From positions 62,001 to 126,000 of the forward strand of contig NZ_JAVXZY010000007.1 of NCBI RefSeq assembly GCF_032337115.1: DNA of 64,000 bases, given 5' to 3'. This DNA is from Roseateles_C aquae. Its GTDB lineage: Bacteria; Pseudomonadota; Gammaproteobacteria; Burkholderiales; Burkholderiaceae_C. The position numbers were made by a program, and so were the translations under genes. Shown in pieces: positions 61,947 to 64,000 of this stretch. The notes below the pieces were generated by a model that saw only the letters and a list, made by a program, of their open reading frames with translations, was not told where the DNA came from and did no database searches. Within the stretch, counting starts at the first letter, position 1; every line of letters begins with the position of its first letter.

Positions 61947-63317
61947 ATGAACTCTCGTCGCCACTTCCTGCTCGCTGCCGAACGGGCGCTCTTGAGCGCC
62001 AGCCTGCTGGCGTCGTCCAGCATGGCCGCTGTCGCGGCCAGCCGCCCACTGAAGGTCTGCATCGTCGGAGCAGGTCTTGCCGGCCTGGCGGCGGCGCGCC
62101 AGCTGCACAGCGCCGGGCACCAGGTCACCGTGCTGGAAGCGCGCACACGCATCGGTGGCCGGGTTCACACCAGCACCCACTGGCCAGGCCTGCCGCTGGA
62201 CCTCGGTGCCACATGGATCCATGGCGTCCAGGGCAACCCCTTAAGCGCCCTGGCCGACCAGCTGAATGCGCGCCGTATCGGCACCCGTTACGAAAACGCG
62301 CAGGTCTGGGACGCGCAGGGTCGGCCGCTCGACGCGGAAACTGAGGCAGCGCTGGAGCGCCTGCGCCAGCAGCTGAAGATGCTGTTGGCACAGGCCCAGC
62401 GGGCCGATGCGGATCGCTCGGTCCACAGCGTCGCGCAGCTGCTGCTGCGCCAGCAAGGTGGCTCGGCACACACGCGCCGCCTGATCGACTTCATCATCAA
62501 TGGCAGCATTGAACAGGAGTACGCCGGTTCAGCCGAAGAACTCTCGGCGCACTGGTACGACGCCGCCGAGCAGTTCCCAGGCGGCGATGCGCTGTTTGCT
62601 GACGGCTTCCAGCGCATCACCCAGCACCTGGCCCAGGGGCTGGACATCCGCTTGGGTCGGCCGGTGCGCGAGTTGCACTGGGGCGCACCGCGCGTGCGCG
62701 TCCTCACCGACGAGGCCGCCTACGAGGCTGACCGCGTGCTGGTCACCCTGCCGCTGGGCGTGCTCAAGGCCGGCAGCCTGCGCTTTGTGCCCGCCCTGCC
62801 CGCCGCCAAGCAGCAGGCCATTGCCGCGCTGGGCATGGGCGTGTTGAACAAGTGCTACCTGCGCTTCGAGCAGGTGTTCTGGCCTGATGACGTCGACTGG
62901 CTCGAATACATCGCGCCGCAGCGTGGGCACTGGGTCGAGTGGGTCAGCCTGGCGCGCGCCACCGGGGCCCCCGTGTTGCTGGGCTTCAACGCCGCCGCCC
63001 GCGGGCGCGAAGTGGAGGCGCTGAGTGACGCCCAGATCGTGTCCAGCGCCATGCAAACACTGCGCACGCTGTTCGGGCCCGGCATTCCCGCCCCGGTCGG
63101 CCATCAGATCACCCGCTGGGCCGCCGACCCCTTCGCCCATGGCTCCTACTCCTTCAATGCCCTGGGCAGCACGCCGGCGATGCGCGCGGCACTGGCTGCG
63201 CCGCTGGGCGACCGCCTGTTCTTCGCCGGCGAGGCCACACACGGCCAGCATTTCGGCACCACCCATGGCGCCTACGACTCCGGCCTGCGCGCCGCCCGCG
63301 AACTGCTGGCCGTCTGA
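61947..63317 (+). CDS. Exported flavin amine oxidase
   Basis: 456 residues. N-terminal twin-arginine-type signal (SRRHFLL at 3-9, then LLSASLLASSSMAAVAA), FAD-binding VCIVGAGLAGLAAARQL (37-53, Gly41/43/46), EARTRIGGRVHT, GATWIHG and the C-terminal FFAGEATHGQHFGTTHGAYDSG, all typical of polyamine/L-amino-acid oxidases. Would oxidise an amine (arginine, agmatine or a polyamine) in the periplasm, making peroxide. GGAGG upstream of the ATG; 34 bases after the AruG-like gene. Confidence 0.85.
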   Translation: MNSRRHFLLAAERALLSASLLASSSMAAVAASRPLKVCIVGAGLAGLAAARQLHSAGHQVTVLEARTRIGGRVHTSTHWPGLPLDLGATWIHGVQGNPLSALADQLNARRIGTRYENAQVWDAQGRPLDAETEAALERLRQQLKMLLAQAQRADADRSVHSVAQLLLRQQGGSAHTRRLIDFIINGSIEQEYAGSAEELSAHWYDAAEQFPGGDALFADGFQRITQHLAQGLDIRLGRPVRELHWGAPRVRVLTDEAAYEADRVLVTLPLGVLKAGSLRFVPALPAAKQQAIAALGMGVLNKCYLRFEQVFWPDDVDWLEYIAPQRGHWVEWVSLARATGAPVLLGFNAAARGREVEALSDAQIVSSAMQTLRTLFGPGIPAPVGHQITRWAADPFAHGSYSFNALGSTPAMRAALAAPLGDRLFFAGEATHGQHFGTTHGAYDSGLRAARELLAV

Positions 63318-63364
63318 AAAAAGTCCGGCCACACCGATCAGGCACGGACCCCAGAAAGAAGAAA

Positions 63365-63392
63365 GCCTCAAGCGCGCGGCTTGAGGCTTTTT
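63365..63392 (+). terminator. Rho-independent terminator after amine oxidase
   Basis: Perfect 9-base arms GCCTCAAGC (63365-63373) and GCTTGAGGC (63379-63387), loop of five, followed by TTTTT (63388-63392). A-rich sequence on the left (GAAAGAAGAAA) could also serve the ssb side. Confidence 0.85.
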
Positions 63393-63414
63393 CAGTTGCC
63401 AGGATGACAGCGTC

Positions 63415-63541
63415 TCAGAACGGGATGTCGTCATCCATATCGTCCTCCGCAGGGACGATCTGATCAGAACGGGATGTCGTCATCCATATCGTCCTCCGCA
63501 GGGACGATCTGATCAGAACGGGATGTCGTCATCCATATCGT
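63415..63541. repeat. 49-base tandem repeat of the ssb tail-coding sequence
   Basis: Two identical 49-base units (63415-63463 and 63464-63512) plus the matching in-gene end (63513-63541). Each contains, on the minus strand, GGAGG, ACGAT, then ATG and codons for DDDIPF and TGA. Unit length is not a multiple of three, so copies fall in different frames. Confidence 0.95.
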
Positions 63542-64000
63542 CAAAGCCGGTCGCCGACTTCGGTGCTGGCGCCGGGCGCGGGGCCGGAGCGCGGGGAGCC
63601 GGGGCGCGCGACTCACGGGCCTCGCCGAAATCGCCACCGCCGCGTTCGTCGCCACCGCCGGCGCCGCCACGGGCCTGACGGCTGTAGCCGCCGCCACCGC
63701 CACCGCCTTCATCGCCACCGTCGCGGCCGCCCAGCAGCTGCATCTGATCGGCAATGATTTCGGTGGTGTATTGGTCCTTGCCTTCCTTGTCCTGCCACTT
63801 GCGGGTCTTCAGGCGGCCTTCCACATAGACGGGGCGGCCCTTCTTCAGGTATTCCCCGGCGATCTCGGCCAGGCGGTCGTAGAACACCACACGGTGCCAT
63901 TCGGTCTCTTCCTGGCGCTCGCCGCCTTCGCGGCTCTTCCAGTTGCGCGTCGTGGCCAGGCTGATATTGCAGACGGCCGAGCCGCTGGGGGTGTAACGCA
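63513..64000 (-). CDS. ssb: Single-stranded DNA-binding protein, 3' part (partial at window end)
   Basis: Partial gene, running off the right edge. Visible sequence covers the second half of the OB fold (SGSAVCNISLATTRNWKSRE, TEWHRVVFYDRLAEIAGEYL, RPVYVEGRLKTRKWQDKEGK, YTTEIIADQMQLLGG), a glycine-rich then alanine/proline-rich disordered linker, and the acidic tip FDDMDDDIPF that recruits repair and replication partners. Coats single-stranded DNA. The stop at 63513 is followed by tandem copies of the tip-coding sequence. Confidence 0.95.
   Translation of the reverse strand, partial: RYTPSGSAVCNISLATTRNWKSREGGERQEETEWHRVVFYDRLAEIAGEYLKKGRPVYVEGRLKTRKWQDKEGKDQYTTEIIADQMQLLGGRDGGDEGGGGGGGYSRQARGGAGGGDERGGGDFGEARESRAPAPRAPAPRPAPAPKSATGFDDMDDDIPF

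Overview
The window is GC-rich (roughly 65-70% by eye) with tightly packed, often overlapping genes. The families present (GspG/F/E type II secretion operon, PEP-CTERM protein, AruF/AruG-type arginine succinyltransferase, AraC-type ArgR-like regulator, YscC/V-type secretion genes) point to a betaproteobacterium of the order Burkholderiales, probably near Roseateles/Mitsuaria/Rubrivivax. That placement is inference from gene content and codon use. No rRNA, tRNA, CRISPR array or insertion sequence was recognised. Two stretches are clearly less GC-rich and look acquired: an MFS transporter at the left edge (1-1193) and a GIY-YIG nuclease gene (18254-18922).

Layout. 1-4.2 kb: two MFS exporters, a small lipoprotein and a 2-oxoglutarate oxygenase. 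4.2-8.1 kb: a large secreted subtilisin-like protease downstream of a PEP-CTERM protein. 8.4-18.0 kb: a nine-gene type II secretion operon on the minus strand (gspG, F, E, PilN/PilO/PilP-like genes, secretin, three further pseudopilins). 18.2-19.5 kb: GIY-YIG gene bracketed by two similar small hairpins. 19.5-23.5 kb: a candidate effector island with a DUF1521 self-cleaving protein, a LysM + RES-like NAD-binding-fold protein ending in a glycine-rich membrane segment, and a small partner. 23.5-29.1 kb: exported proteins of unknown role, including two DUF6683-like paralogues and two beta-propeller proteins. 29.2-49.2 kb: a complete non-flagellar type III secretion system (T3SS). A minus-strand arm carries sctU, a FliO-like gene, a GNAT acetyltransferase, an unknown gene and a secreted needle-like/harpin-like protein. 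A plus-strand arm carries a lytic transglycosylase, sctV, C, D, F, I, J, K, L, N, O, P, an unknown gene, a histidine kinase and FixJ-type regulator, sctQ, R, S, T. 49.3-52.5 kb: accessory genes including a LysM-lysozyme-like protein. 52.4-63.3 kb: TonB receptor, exported cyanophycinase-type S51 peptidase, aspartoacylase-type zinc hydrolase, YfcC-type permease, ArgR-like regulator, two arginine succinyltransferase subunits and an exported amine oxidase; together these read as a cyanophycin/arginine-dipeptide scavenging cluster. 63.5-64.0 kb: 3' part of ssb, whose C-terminal-tip coding sequence is tandemly repeated after the stop codon.

How it fits together. The T3SS core appears sufficient for an injectisome, but no recognisable hydrophobic translocon pair (SctE/SctB) or SctW gatekeeper is seen. 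The best effector candidates lie on both sides of the core (20.1-23.5 kb and 49.8-52.5 kb). Promoter regions of three of these outlying genes share a TGCGGC-CCTA motif, suggesting a common regulator, possibly the two-component pair embedded in the structural operon. Short sequence repeats inside the needle-length ruler gene sctP and in a propeller lipoprotein could give length variants. The most unusual observations are the LysM/RES-like/glycine-zipper protein, the shared promoter motif, the FliO-like gene in a non-flagellar T3SS arm, and the repeated SSB tail.
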